NCBI RefSeq assembly: GCF_964204645.1
Contig: NC_134033.1
Span: 434,001 to 498,000, forward strand
DNA: 64,000 nucleotides
Reading direction: 5' to 3'
Source of the DNA: Tubulanus polymorphus
Lineage: Eukaryota; Nemertea; Palaeonemertea; Tubulaniformes; Tubulanidae
Positions 20,466 through 31,778 of this stretch are shown piece by piece (the stretch's first letter is position 1; every line of letters begins with the position of its first letter). The notes under the pieces are model-generated. The model made no database searches and was not told where the DNA came from. It saw only the letters and a list, made by a program, of their open reading frames with translations. The position numbers and the translations under genes were made by a program.

Positions 20466-21239
20466 ACTTCGGTTATCGGAGTTAGTCGTTAGTGGTCCGG
20501 AAATGGTCGACCATGCAATTGAGCACGGTCGCTATATAGTTCCGACTACACTAGTCGACAAGCAACGAAAACCGAAGTTGGCCCAAACTGTAGATACCAA
20601 GATTGAAAGGTTCCGGACTTGGGTTGCTTCAGTTAAAGTGAGGAACAATGGAATTCTAAAATCCTGCCGACGAATAATGACTAAAATTTACAATTTTCAG
20701 ATTCAATTGTACAATTATGTTTTCAGATACGAACAGACTTATCGGTTATTACGGTACAATCCTTTTCTCATGATTCGTTTTAGAGTCCATACAGGCTAAC
20801 TGGAGTTGGACTGGAATTGGAATTAGAATTTTTCCGTATCCACGTACTAGAATTGCTCATGTTAAATACAATTGCTGTTTGGATATTTCAAAAATTTATT
20901 GCTTTTATCATATAACAACGTATTGGAAAACAATGCGATGCTTATTTGAATAAATTGACCGTTAATTCGAAATATTTCCGATCGATTTAATCAGCAAGTT
21001 GTTTTAATGCGTTAATCAATATTGATCCGGCGCATTGATACCGGATACGGAAACTTGTTTCACGGGTCAAAAAGACTGGAAAAGATTCAATAAGTTGAGC
21101 GACATACGACATAATGTATGTTTAATGTCGGCTTAAAAAAAATGACACCCGATGAAACCAACTCAAGGTATGAGACACACGCTATTCGACAAAACAGCAC
21201 GCCGTCCAGTACAATTGCCTGTTCTGAAGCCCTAGGGCT
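20466..21239. other. AT-rich interval without a recognised gene
   Basis: Unique-looking sequence follows the 30-bp array; the open frame leaving the array runs to 20799 and carries no motif. Nothing else is recognised. Confidence 0.35.
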
Positions 21240-21822
21240 TTGCTAACCCTAACCCTAGCTGTCTCGTAACCCTAACCCTAACAGGGCGGACAATCAAGCC
21301 ACCGCAACCCTAACCCTAGCCGGGACTCGACCCTCAGACCTCCTGCATACCAGTCGAGCACGCTAACCACTAGACCATAGACCAGTAGTTGTTGGTATAG
21401 TTTGACAAGTTTGTGGGGCCAGTGCGGTGACCAATTAGGTGGTGAAAAAGAAGCTCAACTTGTGCTTCGGAATGCCCAAACCATAGCCCAACTCATGCCA
21501 AACACCTCTAGAGTTAAATATCAGGGATGGGACAAGGCGTACCAGTGCGGGGCCTACAGAATAGCATCACGTTACGATACAACCTCACGTTACGATACAA
21601 CCTCACGTTACGATACAACCTCACGTTACGATACAACCTCACGTTACGACACAACCTCACGTTACGATACAACCTCACGTTACGACACAACCTCACGTTA
21701 CGACACAACCTCACGTTACGACACAACCTCACCCTTTTCGATACGATCTCTCATTCCATTAATATCAGGCTCATTATCAAGTGAAGGGTACTTTTTTATA
21801 CAAATCTCATCGTAGAACGTTT
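21240..21822 (-). mobile_element. tRNA-derived composite repeat, copy 2, with TTAGGG-like tail
   Basis: On the minus strand: TGGTCTAGTGGTTAGCGTGC (A box), then GGGTCGAGTCCCGG (B box), then CTAGGGTTAGGGTT repeats (plus strand 21240-21320, CCCTAACCCTAA). The sequence before the A box extends to ~21820 and matches copy 1; an 18-bp minisatellite (21570-21735) has expanded inside it. Probably a SINE-like element using an internal pol III promoter. Confidence 0.55.
21570..21735. repeat. 18-bp minisatellite inside the tRNA-derived repeat
   Basis: Nine copies of TCACGTTACGATACAACC, with T/C variation (GATACA or GACACA). The divisible-by-three unit creates open frames on both strands. Confidence 0.85.
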
Positions 21823-22671
21823 GAACATTACAGTCAGATTAAGCAGGGTACAAGATAAACCGGTCTAAGTGGTTTTTATCGGTTCATTAAAATTCCGATA
21901 GATGGCGATCGATGATTATGACGGTTTTGAGCATAGTACCAAAAGCGAAGTCGAGTTAAGTCAGTTCAGGGATATTCCAATAGATGGCGATCTAGTGTTT
22001 CTATAAGGATCATATGCGTGTAGGGACGTCCTAGGTTCGAGACCAATACCGTGTACCGCTAGAATTGTGCATCAACCCATTACTCTCAGGATATGATCGG
22101 TTATCAGGTTATCACTGCACCTCCCCGACAGGAACCTGTTAGTTCCAGGTTGCTCCAATCTGTAGGTCGTCTGGATGTGGCAGGTTCCAGATTGTTGGAA
22201 GGGGCTGAAGGTTCCAGGCTGCACAATGTCGCAATGCCTGGTGCAGGTAAAAGATGAAGATGAGGAACAAGGTTGTTCTAAAAGCCTGTTGCTGCCTGGA
22301 GAAATCTCAACGAAAAACTGACTCAAATTTTCTATTTCCAGATACAGATATTTGTATTTTTTCGCATACAAAATATAATGACATAATAAAATGCAGTAGA
22401 ACAGTTACACATCGATTCTTAGTCAGCCAGCACTAAACCAGCCCCGGCCAGCACTACACCAGCCCCAGCCCTTATTACATTACAACATTTTTTTTATCAT
22501 GATAAGATTTAGTTTTTTTCTAAAACAAAAAATTGTTCAATAATTCATCAATCATCATTTTCGATTTCGGATTAAAACGCGATTAAAATTATTTACAATA
22601 TTAACAAATAATCTGAGCCAGCCGCAGCAGCAGGGCCCATCTCAACATCGTTCGGAATACAAGGGGGCATC
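21823..22671. other. Interval downstream of the nucleolin-like gene
   Basis: Two copies of TAGATGGCGATC (21900, 21974) are present. 22130-22230 contains several GGTTCCAG words. The right end (22480-22671) is AT-rich and likely the 3' UTR of the nucleolin-like gene. No other gene is seen. Confidence 0.35.
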
Positions 22672-25600
22672 TCAGCGCCGACCTGAAAATATGAGACAAA
22701 ACATTATTTTAGTAAAATTTAGATCAAAAGGGAAATGATTACAGAAGATTTAGTTTTCAGGATGAATGGTCAGTAAGGGAGGGGAGAGGGGGGATTGGTT
22801 ACAGGCAGGGAATTTGTTAAGATGTTTTATATTCAGACAAATGCCTCGTTTCTGTCGTCATTAACTATTTTACAAGTTTTAGACTCGTCATCTGTTGATG
22901 TCATCATTTCATATAAAACACTCCAAAACCAAACCCCCCGGAACTGAGTGAGTTTAATCAATAATACTGACCTCCGCGACCTCCTCGGCCACCACGACCT
23001 CCGCGATAACCTCCTCGACCTCCTGAAAAATAATCAGACGCATTCATTAACAATTAGTGCGGGAGAGATCAATTCGCTGATGGCAGGGGTGACAGGTTTG
23101 TAGTATGAATCAGTCCTATCATTGTAAACAAGCTTCATTTATAAATAGCTTCAGAAAGTATTCATCATTTTCATACTTCAGTCAGAAGTCAGTTTTGAAA
23201 TGAATTTCAGTTAGAGAGTAAATAAACCTACTGTTCAAGCCACATACAGTTGAACCTCGTGAATATGATTTACGCACAGCCAAGGGCTGGTAATCCAAGT
23301 GGAAGGAAGTTGTGACAGCCTTCACTTGTGCTCACGAAAATTGTATCCACAACTAATTCAGCTGAGGAAAAACACTTACAACCCCCCCCCCCCCAAAAAA
23401 CACAATAAATACCCCTACCCCACCAGGAACAGAAGGAGGTATGAAATCAGTCCTATCATTGTATCAGCCACACGGGTCAAAATAGGCGGTGAAAGGTTCA
23501 TCATGTTTCATACCACACACAGCGCCCCCTAGAGGTGTTACTTACCAGACGGGCATTCTCTGCTGAAGTGACCGGGCTTTCCACAGTTGAAGCATCCACC
23601 GCCTCCACCACCGCCTCCACTTCCTGTAACAAACAGAACAAGAGAATATTCATTAGATTTCCTGTTGTAGTTAGTAAACGGATCAATAGATGTCGCTAGT
23701 TGTTACTTACGTCCACCGCCGCGCGAGGAGCCACCAGACGGACATTCACGACTCATGTGACCGGAACCTCCGCAGTTAAAACATTTCATACCGCCACCTA
23801 TAAACATAAAACACCGTTAAACAACGCCACCTACAACGTAAACTTGAATACCAAATACAACAACGATCAAACTGCATCTATCACAGAGATAAATACAGTG
23901 AATAAAACAGTGGAATCTCAGATTCGCTGATTCCGTGAAGTTTGTTGTGGAATCTCAGATTCGTTGATTCTGTGAAGTTTGTTGTAACGAGGTTCCACTG
24001 TACAGGAATCACACAATAAATAAAACATTTACTGTTCACACGCAGACATCACTTCACTGGATTCGTCACTATTTCTATATGCAATTCAATTGACACTCAA
24101 GTGTGAGTGATCATTTGAAGAAGTCCTCACTGAAGTCAATTCTTTATACTCCAAAGAATAATTCTTAGTCTTCATAAGGATATCAGGATTGGGACGACTG
24201 AATGAAGCATGATTATTTTAACTGGGTCGTTCGTTTATATAATGTCAAGTAACTAAATTGCTGCAGTATCAATTTATGCCGAGTTTAACCGGTTTAGCTT
24301 TAATTATGCCGAGTTTAACCGGTTTAGCTTTAACTATGCCGAGTTTAACCGGTTTAGCTTTAACTATGCCGAGTTTAACCGGTTTAGCTTTAATTAAAGC
24401 GAAGTTAAAAGCGATCATGAAAATTTGCTTAACGGAAATCTTTAAGCGCAAGCAATAATAGAGGGTAATTAGAAAGGTTTTAAATATTGTGGGGCCCAGT
24501 TGCAGCCATTAAATATAAGGATTTCAAGAACCTTTAAAGCAATTTCTGTTTTAAAGGAATTTTTTTAAAGAACTAAGGAATCTCTGGACCCTGTTGAAAA
24601 TGAAATACCAGTCATCATAGATATTCAGGATTTGAGTGAAATTAAACCGATTCGGAACTCTCTGAATTGTAATAAACCGAGGTGAGGGTGAGATCAGATC
24701 GGTTTTAAGAAACAGCAGTTAGAGCAACTGGGTCCTCATCATCATCAATGCTTGTTTTAAAACATGCGCCGAAAGGAAGCAAAGATAAAATTATAATAAT
24801 AATTCTTCATTGAGAATAAAACTAGAAGGTTGTGTATAATAATACAACATGAAAAATACAACAACTACTACTGACCGACTGACTGACTCAATATATACAA
24901 TCTGCAGCCTGCCACATCATACCTGCAGCCTGCCACATCATACCTGCAGCCTAACTCAACCCACCTACAGCCTAATTCAACCCTCTGACTGACATCTGAA
25001 CATCCACAAGCACAATACCATCAAAACATTTCTCATTGTAAAAGTTATAAATCATCTGGTTCCAGTTTAGGCAAAAAACAGCCGCTGAATAAGGCGTAAC
25101 TTCTTCGCGAAACAGGAGCCATTTTCTCTTATATCTGTGTGCAGTAGAGTTAAAGAGGGGTCGAGGGTCGCAGGCTGCAGATACAGGTATAATGATAAGA
25201 GAGTATAGTACTACTACATGTAAGCCTCAGTGTGTGTGTGTGTGAACTAACTCACTTCCACTTCCACGTGGACAATCACGTGATATATGTCCTTTCCTCC
25301 CACACGAGAAACAAGTCGTCGGACCACCTGAACACAAGAGACACGAATATCAATCATTCTTCATCTTTCAAACTACCACCGTCGACCAGTTAGCTAGTCG
25401 ACCGGCTTATTTTACCAGTCGACAAGGAACCTTCTCTATACGTACTGTCCTCCCTACCAGTAAGCTTGCCGTGTACCCCCTCCCCCGCCAGTGAGCAAAC
25501 CCCTCCCTCAAATCTTTATCTAATTTAAAGATTTATCAAATTGAATAAATCTAGTTGTTTATTTCGATACATACCGCTGCTAGGACAGTCACGTCCGATG

Positions 25601-28600
25601 TGTCCCACTTTACCGCAATTGAAACATTTTTCTGCAACACAGGAGACAGAAACGGCACTTTTAATCTAGTAACCATCTTCTAATCGGGCAATACAAAAAT
25701 CCAGCAACCAAATCTATCGATTTAGTTTAATGTTTTGTTTCTCAGAATCAATAGAGTTTCAGGCATTTAGCTCAAAGAGTTTATCAAGCACAAAAAAGCA
25801 TTTTCCATTTTTGAAGGTGAGTTTTTAACCCTTTCAGTGCATAGTGCGCCGGCACTATAGCATATATGTATTTATAGTTATTCAACACACACTAGGGTGG
25901 AATTCTTCAAAATTTTCAAATTATCTCCAGCACTATAGGATATTAATTAGTCGCCACTGAAAGGGTTAAGGTATCAGTGAGTTCTAAGAAATAATTTCAC
26001 TTCGTTTTTCTAGTAAACTTACTGGAATCTCCTCCGTATCGACCTCCTCCACCTCCTCCTCGACCTCCGCGACCTCCTTCACCTCTCTTAGCGGCGAACA
26101 TTAACTGAACTTCTCGACCGTCGATTTCTGTTCCGTTCATTTTCTCCATCGCTGCCTTCGCTTCATCGACAGAATCGAAATCAACGAAACCAAATCTATA
26201 AAAAAAAACGCAACAATGCGATAAATCCACCAGTTGTCGCCAGTGGTTACTCAGTTACCGCGCTTCAATTTCTTCAATACTACATTAAGCAGCGCTATAG
26301 CGACCCGTTTAACCAAACTTAGTTCATCTCGGACCTCAAAGGACCAGGGACTGGCTGCATAGTCACGGCTTAGACTTAAGACCAGTCTAAGACCAACTTA
26401 GTTCTATAGCCAATCTAACAGTTTAAGACCAGTCTTAAGACCACTTTTGGACTTAAGTCACGACCGTGCAACTGGCTAAAGCTGACTAGATCAGAGCCAT
26501 AGATCATTGCCCGTGGGACCAGACTAAACCTCCGAGGAGGGGGAGAAATTGAATTCTGGAGCAGTCGGAGTGAAATGGGTCAAGGTGAAGGTTGTAGTAT
26601 GAATCAGTCCTATCATTGTAAACAAGCTTCATTTATAAATAGCTTCAGAAAGTATTCATCATTTTCATACTACGCGATAATCCGAGAGACAATTGGCGCC
26701 GAGGCCGATAAGTAACCTAGCGGTAAAACGATAACCCGTAAAAAGACTTACCCTCGAGATCTGTTAGAACCGGCCTCTTTAACAACGCGAGCGTTTTGAC
26801 CGTTGAGATCGGCGAATGTCTCCGCAAGAGTTTCTTCGGTCGTATTGAACGATAGATTCTTAATCCACAGAATCTTAGATTCAGACGGGGCATCTGTAAA
26901 ATAGACAGAACAAATAGATTCAATACAACACTGCTGTCTAATAGACAGAATAGATTCAATACCACATCGCTGTCTATTAGACAGATTCAGTACACCATAC
27001 AGACACACTGTCTAATAGACAGAACAAATAGATTCAATACCACACCGCTGTCTATTAGACAGATTCAGTACACCATACAGACACACTGTCTAATAGACAG
27101 AACAAATAGATTCAATACCACACCGCTGTCTAATAGACAGATTCAATACACCGGACAACACTGTCTAATAGACAGAACAAATAGATTCAATACCACACCG
27201 CTGTCTATTAGACAGATTCAGTACACCATACAGACACACTGTCTAATAGACAGAACAAATAGATTCAATACCACACCGCTGTCTAATAGACAGATTCAAT
27301 ACACCGGACAACACTGTCTAATAGACAGAACAAATAGATTCAATACCACATCGCTGTCTATTAGACAGATTCAGTACACCATACAGACACACTGTCTAAT
27401 AGACAGAACAAATAGATTCAATACCACACCGCTGTCTATTAGACAGATTCAGTACACCATACAGACACACTGTCTAATAGACAGAACAAATAGATTCAAT
27501 ACCACACCGCTGTCTATTAGACAGATTCAGTACACCATACAGACACACTGTCTAATAGACAGAACAAATAGATTCAATACCACACCGCTGTCTATTAGAC
27601 AGATTCAGTACACCATACAGACACACTGTCTAATAGACAGAACAAATAGACTCAATACCACACCGCTGTCTATTAGACAGATTCAGTACACCATACAGAC
27701 ACACTGTCTAATAGACAGAACAAATAGATTCAATACCACACCGCTGTCTAATAGACAGATTCAATACACCGGACAACACTGTCTAATAGACAGAATAAAT
27801 AGATTCAATACACCTTAACAAACTCTGTCTATTAGACAGAGTTGTGACGGACAATCCGTCTGGTAGATTGAACACAATATGAGGTGTAATAACACAACTC
27901 AAACAAAATAGATAACATACAAACTGACTCAGAAATAGACAGTATACTGACAGGACAGACAGTCAGGGATAGACAGCATACTGACAGGACAGACAGTCAG
28001 GGATAGACAGCAGTATAAAACTGACCTGTTGCTCCACGTGATTTCCTGCGTTCTGTCGCCTTGTCGATATTAATCTCATTATCACCGATCTTCAGTCCGG
28101 CTTTCTCTTTGATGTTCTTATCGACCAATTCTTGAGTTTCAAAACGCACGTAACCAAACCTACAAAACAGTGCCAGACACACTGAATTCAAACTACTCCA
28201 CCAGGGGGAGTTATTACAGCACTAGGGAGTATCTGAATTCAAACTGCTCCACCAGGGGGAGTTACTACAGCACTAGGGAGTATCTGAATTCAAACTGCTC
28301 CACCAGGGGGAGTTACTACAGCACTAGGGAGTATCTGAATTCAAACTGCTCCACCAGGGGGAGTAACTACAGCACTAGGGAGTATCTGAATTCAAACTGC
28401 TCCACCAGGGGGAGCTGGAGTTTACAGGGGGAGCGTTGTGTAAATAAAGCCTTACTTGATATTTTTGCCCTCATTTTTAGGGGGTAGAAAAGCGCAGACG
28501 GATTCCGGGAATAATTCCATCAGTTTATCCTCGGTGATATCAGACGGCAAATTACCGACGAATAAAGATGGCTTCTCTTCGTCCGGTACTGAAAACAACA

Positions 28601-31600
28601 AACAACAACAACAATATTCAGCACACATTGTTGTAATTACCCAGCGAGTTGCCAAGCGACGTGAACGCCGGATCAAGACGTACCTTCGACTTTCTGTTTT
28701 TTAGCCGGCTGTTCGTCTTGTGATTTCCTCTTTCGTTTTCCGGTCTCTGAATCGCTTTCAGCTGAAATACAAAAAACCATCGATGAAACATTGAGCCTCA
28801 AAGCGCGAACGAGAGAGGGCGCCACCTGCCGTTTATAACGCGGTGCTGCCATCTATCAGTACGACGAGAAACTACGACGAATCTTCCGGATGATTACACT
28901 ACCTTCATCATCATCATCTTCATCATCGTCATCATCATCTCCGTCTTCCTTATCATCATCATCTTCATCGACAGCAGCTGCTGTTGTTGTTTTAACTTCC
29001 TCACTCGCCGCAGTCTCCTCCTCCTTTTCCTCTTCTATAAAAACAACACATAAAATATCAATTCACCAAATTTATTGATCTCACCTCGCCGGGCATCGGA
29101 TATCTTACCCTCATCATCATCATCGTCATCATCATCATCACCTTCCTCTTCAGCTCCATCTTCCTCATCATCATCATCATCACTTTCCTCTTCAACCTCT
29201 ACAGCTGCGGTGACTGCTGCTGTACCGTTACCGTTTAACTCAATTACTAAAACACAACCAAAAATATTCAAATATAAAACTCATACACGCCGAGGAGGAA
29301 AGTTGTCATCATTCTCTCTAAATCTCACCATCATCTTCACTTTCCTCTTCATCGTCATCGTCCGACTCTTCTACTTTCTTAGCCGGGGTTTTCTTCGCGG
29401 CTGGTGTTGCTTTTTTAGCGTTGGCCGGTTTGCTTTTAACCGGGGTCGGTTTCACCGGCTCAATTTCCATCACTATGAAATACAGATCACGTGACGCGTG
29501 AGAATTCAATCAGACCCGGAAATTATTATATATCTCTAGAAATATCTGTTTCACAACATGAGATCAGTTTGAATTTCGAAACGACGAAATTCAAACTGTT
29601 AAAATCAGACCTCGTTGAAAAGTGAAGAGTTTAATTTAGCACGATGTCTGGCCCGATAATCTATAGAGTAAAATAATCGGGAATTTATTCATGCGAAACA
29701 ACAACATGTGGAGACTAATAGGTTCCCTCAGCGACCGGTCCGATTGTTCTCAGAGTACCCTCAGAGACCGGTCCGATTGTTCTCAGAGTACCCTCAGCGA
29801 CTGGTCCGATTGTTCTCAGAGTACCCTCAGCGACCGGTCCGATTGTTCTCAGAGTACCCTCAGCGACCGGTCCGATTGTTCTCAGAGTACCCTCAGCGAC
29901 CGGTCCGATTGTTCTCAGAGTACCCTCAGCGACCGGTCCGATTGCTCTCAGTTTCCCAACTGCTTCAAGACCTCCATGACAATCACCCCCTCCCCCCACA
30001 GGGGAGAATTATTTTCAGAACTCACCCTCATCTTCCTCCTCTTGTTCGGGTACAACTTTAGCTGGTGCTGCCTTCTTCGACTGTCTTCCCTACGAATGAT
30101 AGAATAAACATCCATTTTAATTTCGAATCCTAGAAATTCCATCCAATCGTCACAAACGCGATAAACTCTTCATTCGTTTCCTCTCGGCTGAAACCTCTGA
30201 ACCTTTCAACGTTAAAACAAATCTAAAACAAATCTTTCGTTAATTATTTTCATATCAAAAGACGAAGATTTTTTTTTTGTTTACACAAAAGTTTTATTAG
30301 CGTATTCAGATTTCGAACAAACTACCGCTCTTTCGATACGCGCGCTGCTTCTCACGACCACGACAAAAATAATAAACTCTCTTTAAAACTGAGTTGAGGA
30401 GAACTTACTCACCTGAAGCGTGTAATTGTAGGAGAGGCCATTGACACCAGTATATCCATAGTAACACGTACAGTACAGCTAGCCTACACAGTATTACACA
30501 ACTGAGATTTACAACTCAAATCAGGCAATCATCATCATCAACAACTCTCGAAAAAACCATCAGTCAAACCACCTAGCCGTTATGTTGCTCGATGATTGCC
30601 AGATTTAAATCATAAATCACTCACGCCCTTGGACTTTATTAAAATCCGGCACAGTCTGGCCATTCTCTCTACGACAACTCGGACTGTCTCGCGTGAACCT
30701 ACAAATAGGCTCAACTTCTCTCGCGGTACTTCCTCTAGGTAACTAACGCCAATATTCTGACCTCGTAAAAAACCTCAAGCAGCCGTACCTCGTTAAGAGG
30801 TCAAACCTCCGGTAACACACTTTATGGTAACACCGGCCTGCCTCTCCGCAAGAGGCCAAACCTCTTTAAACTCTGTACAATGGTAGCACTCGAATAGAGC
30901 CCAAATCTCATTCATAACTCAGACACTTCTCAACTGTTCTGCCCTGTTTTACTTTCACATTCATAAAGCCTCAAAGCATTAAGAGGGTCACATTCATATC
31001 TCGAAACTCAGACCATACGTCATCATCTCTACATAGCAGTCGCCAGAGGGCAGCAGGGTAGCCGCCCCTTTACAAGGTATCTTTACATCTCATGGGTTTT
31101 ACTGTTCCCTCATCTCAGACAGAGGTATCTCCTTTCAGCAGGGGGACAGGTATCTCAGCATCAGAGGGGGGACAGGTATCTGCTCTCTCAGCATCACGGC
31201 CAAGGGGGGGGCAGGATAGCTAAGCTCTTACAACTCTAAAATTTTCTCACTGGGTCAGTGTGGCCACTTTCCATTAATTTAAGTTTTCCACAATTCTTTT
31301 CTAGATTTTGCAGATTTACAGAGTTTTCCAGGTCAGTGGCCGCCCTGACTAATTAGTTAGGCAGGTTTCACATACACTAATACATTCCAAAAGCTTCCCT
31401 TAAATTAATGGGGCTAAATCAGAAAAATTTAAAAATTCTCAAAATTCTCATCAAAATCCAACAATTCAAAACATAAAAAATATTTTTCCATAAAACGTTT
31501 TTATCAAATCTATAAATTTAAGTTTCAATTTGAATCAGGTATAATTGAATTGATGAATCTGTATGAGAACAAAAGCTCGTCCTCGTGTTCCTCACCTCGT

Positions 31601-31778
31601 GGTGTGAGGAGACCACCACACCGGGGCGTTCCTCCTCCCGCTCCCGAGACGAGAAAATTCATCACATTTAAATCATAAATATTCGTTAATTAATGAAAAA
31701 TTCGGCAGTTTTAAATACAAAAAGACGATGCACATTAATTCTAATTACCCTTCTAGCTGCTTGTTTAGTTCGTGGCAT
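22672..31778 (-). CDS. Nucleolin-like RNA-binding protein with two RRMs and four CCHC zinc knuckles
   Basis: Sixteen coding exons (high to low): 31778-31749, 30089-30026, 29472-29329, 29246-29109, 29034-28903, 28761-28684, 28588-28456, 28159-28026, 26893-26752, 26195-26023, 25631-25575, 25327-25256, 23797-23711, 23623-23546, 23022-22972, 22682-22672; 1524 nt, 507 residues, frame closed throughout. Order: basic N-terminus [20 protein letters not shown]; Lys/Pro/Ala segment; acidic Asp/Glu tracts (exons 3-5); bipartite NLS-like [21 protein letters not shown]1 (RNP2 LFVGNL, RNP1 KFGYVRF); RRM2 (RNP2 LWIKNL, RNP1 GFGFVDF); an RGG box; four CCHC knuckles ([56 protein letters not shown]); a final RGG tail ending GGRR. 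Acid tracts, RRMs and RGG are the nucleolin/Nsr1 plan, implying nucleolar rRNA processing; knuckles are not part of vertebrate nucleolin. Exon 1 is the least certain; the rest is well supported. Confidence 0.82.
23101..23177. mobile_element. 77-bp short repeat, copy 1
   Basis: Starts TAGTATGAATCAGTCC and ends ATTTTCATACT, so the ends are imperfect inverted repeats (AGTATGAA / TTTCATACT). It appears identical to 26595-26671, and a fragment is at 23440-23465. It lies in the intron between exons 15 and 14 of the nucleolin-like gene. Confidence 0.6.
23624..25255. other. Introns 12-13 of the nucleolin-like gene: repeats only
   Basis: Outside exon 13 (23711-23797) this stretch holds a four-copy 30-bp tandem (24275-24395, TATGCCGAGTTTAACCGGTT), a degenerate element ending AACGAGGTTCCACTGTAC (to ~24003), short CAGCCTGCCACATCATACCTG repeats (24900-24960) and a (GT)n run near 25235. 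No RNA gene was recognised. Confidence 0.45.
24275..24395. repeat. 30-bp tandem repeat, four copies
   Basis: TATGCCGAGTTTAACCGGTT plus TAGCTTTAAT, nearly perfect, in an intron of the nucleolin-like gene. Confidence 0.85.
26350..26477. mobile_element. Fold-back MITE (CCAGTTGCA family), copy 1
   Basis: CTGGCTGCATAGTCACGGCT...AGACTTAAGACCAGTC is mirrored at the other end as CACTTTTGGACTTAAGTCACG...GTGCAACTGGCT. The centre contains AGTTCTATAGCCAATCTAAC. It lies in the intron between exons 10 and 9 of the nucleolin-like gene. Sister copies are at 48103, 49150 and 55722. Confidence 0.7.
26595..26671. mobile_element. 77-bp short repeat, copy 2
   Basis: Appears identical to 23101-23177 by eye over its full length; in a different intron of the same gene. 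Confidence 0.65.
26900..27835. repeat. 78-bp minisatellite with paired palindromes, ~12 copies
   Basis: Each unit contains CTGTCTAATAGACAG and CTGTCTATTAGACAG (7-bp inverted arms around one base), separated by ~25-bp spacers (AACAAATAGATTCAATACC... and ATTCAGTACACCATACAG...). A 75-bp variant (ACACCGGACAACA) is interspersed. The array fills most of the 1.1-kb intron between exons 9 and 8 of the nucleolin-like gene. Confidence 0.9.
28195..28425 (+). repeat. 51-bp minisatellite with CCACCAGGGGGAG motif
   Basis: About 4.5 copies of a unit containing GAATTCAAACTGCTCCACCA and then GGGGGAGTTACTACAGCACT. CCACCAGGGGGAG is one base away from the CTCF core CCACCAGGGGGCG. It lies in the 296-bp intron between exons 8 and 7 of the nucleolin-like gene and occupies most of it. 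Confidence 0.85.
29720..29960. repeat. 33-bp minisatellite, ~7 copies
   Basis: Unit GCGACCGGTCCGATTGTTCT plus CAGAGTACCCTCA, in the intron between exons 3 and 2 of the nucleolin-like gene. Open frames on both strands are repeat artefacts. Confidence 0.9.
30090..31748. other. Intron 1 of the nucleolin-like gene
   Basis: 1.66 kb without a supported exon. A minus-strand ATG with a good donor (MASPTITRF, donor near 30415) exists but its phase does not join exon 2 in the Lys-rich frame, so I left it out. No tandem array of note. Confidence 0.4.

Noticed and set aside
21240-21320. Telomere (CCCTAA repeats)
   Set aside because: Only a few imperfect units inside unique DNA, attached to a tRNA-like element and present again at 63625 in the same context.
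26900-27835. CRISPR-like appearance (short palindromic repeat at regular spacing)
   Set aside because: The 'spacers' are themselves near-identical repeats, the host gene is eukaryotic, and no cas-like gene is present; it is a 78-bp minisatellite.
30405-30470. Alternative start of the nucleolin-like gene (MASPTITRF)
   Set aside because: Its donor is phase 2 and would put exon 2 out of the Lys/Ala frame; the exon at 31778-31749 joins in frame.
22683-31748. snoRNAs in introns of the nucleolin-like gene, as in vertebrate nucleolin
   Set aside because: I looked for C/D box pairs on the minus strand of the short introns and found none convincing; H/ACA RNAs cannot be judged by eye. A snoRNA covariance search would decide.
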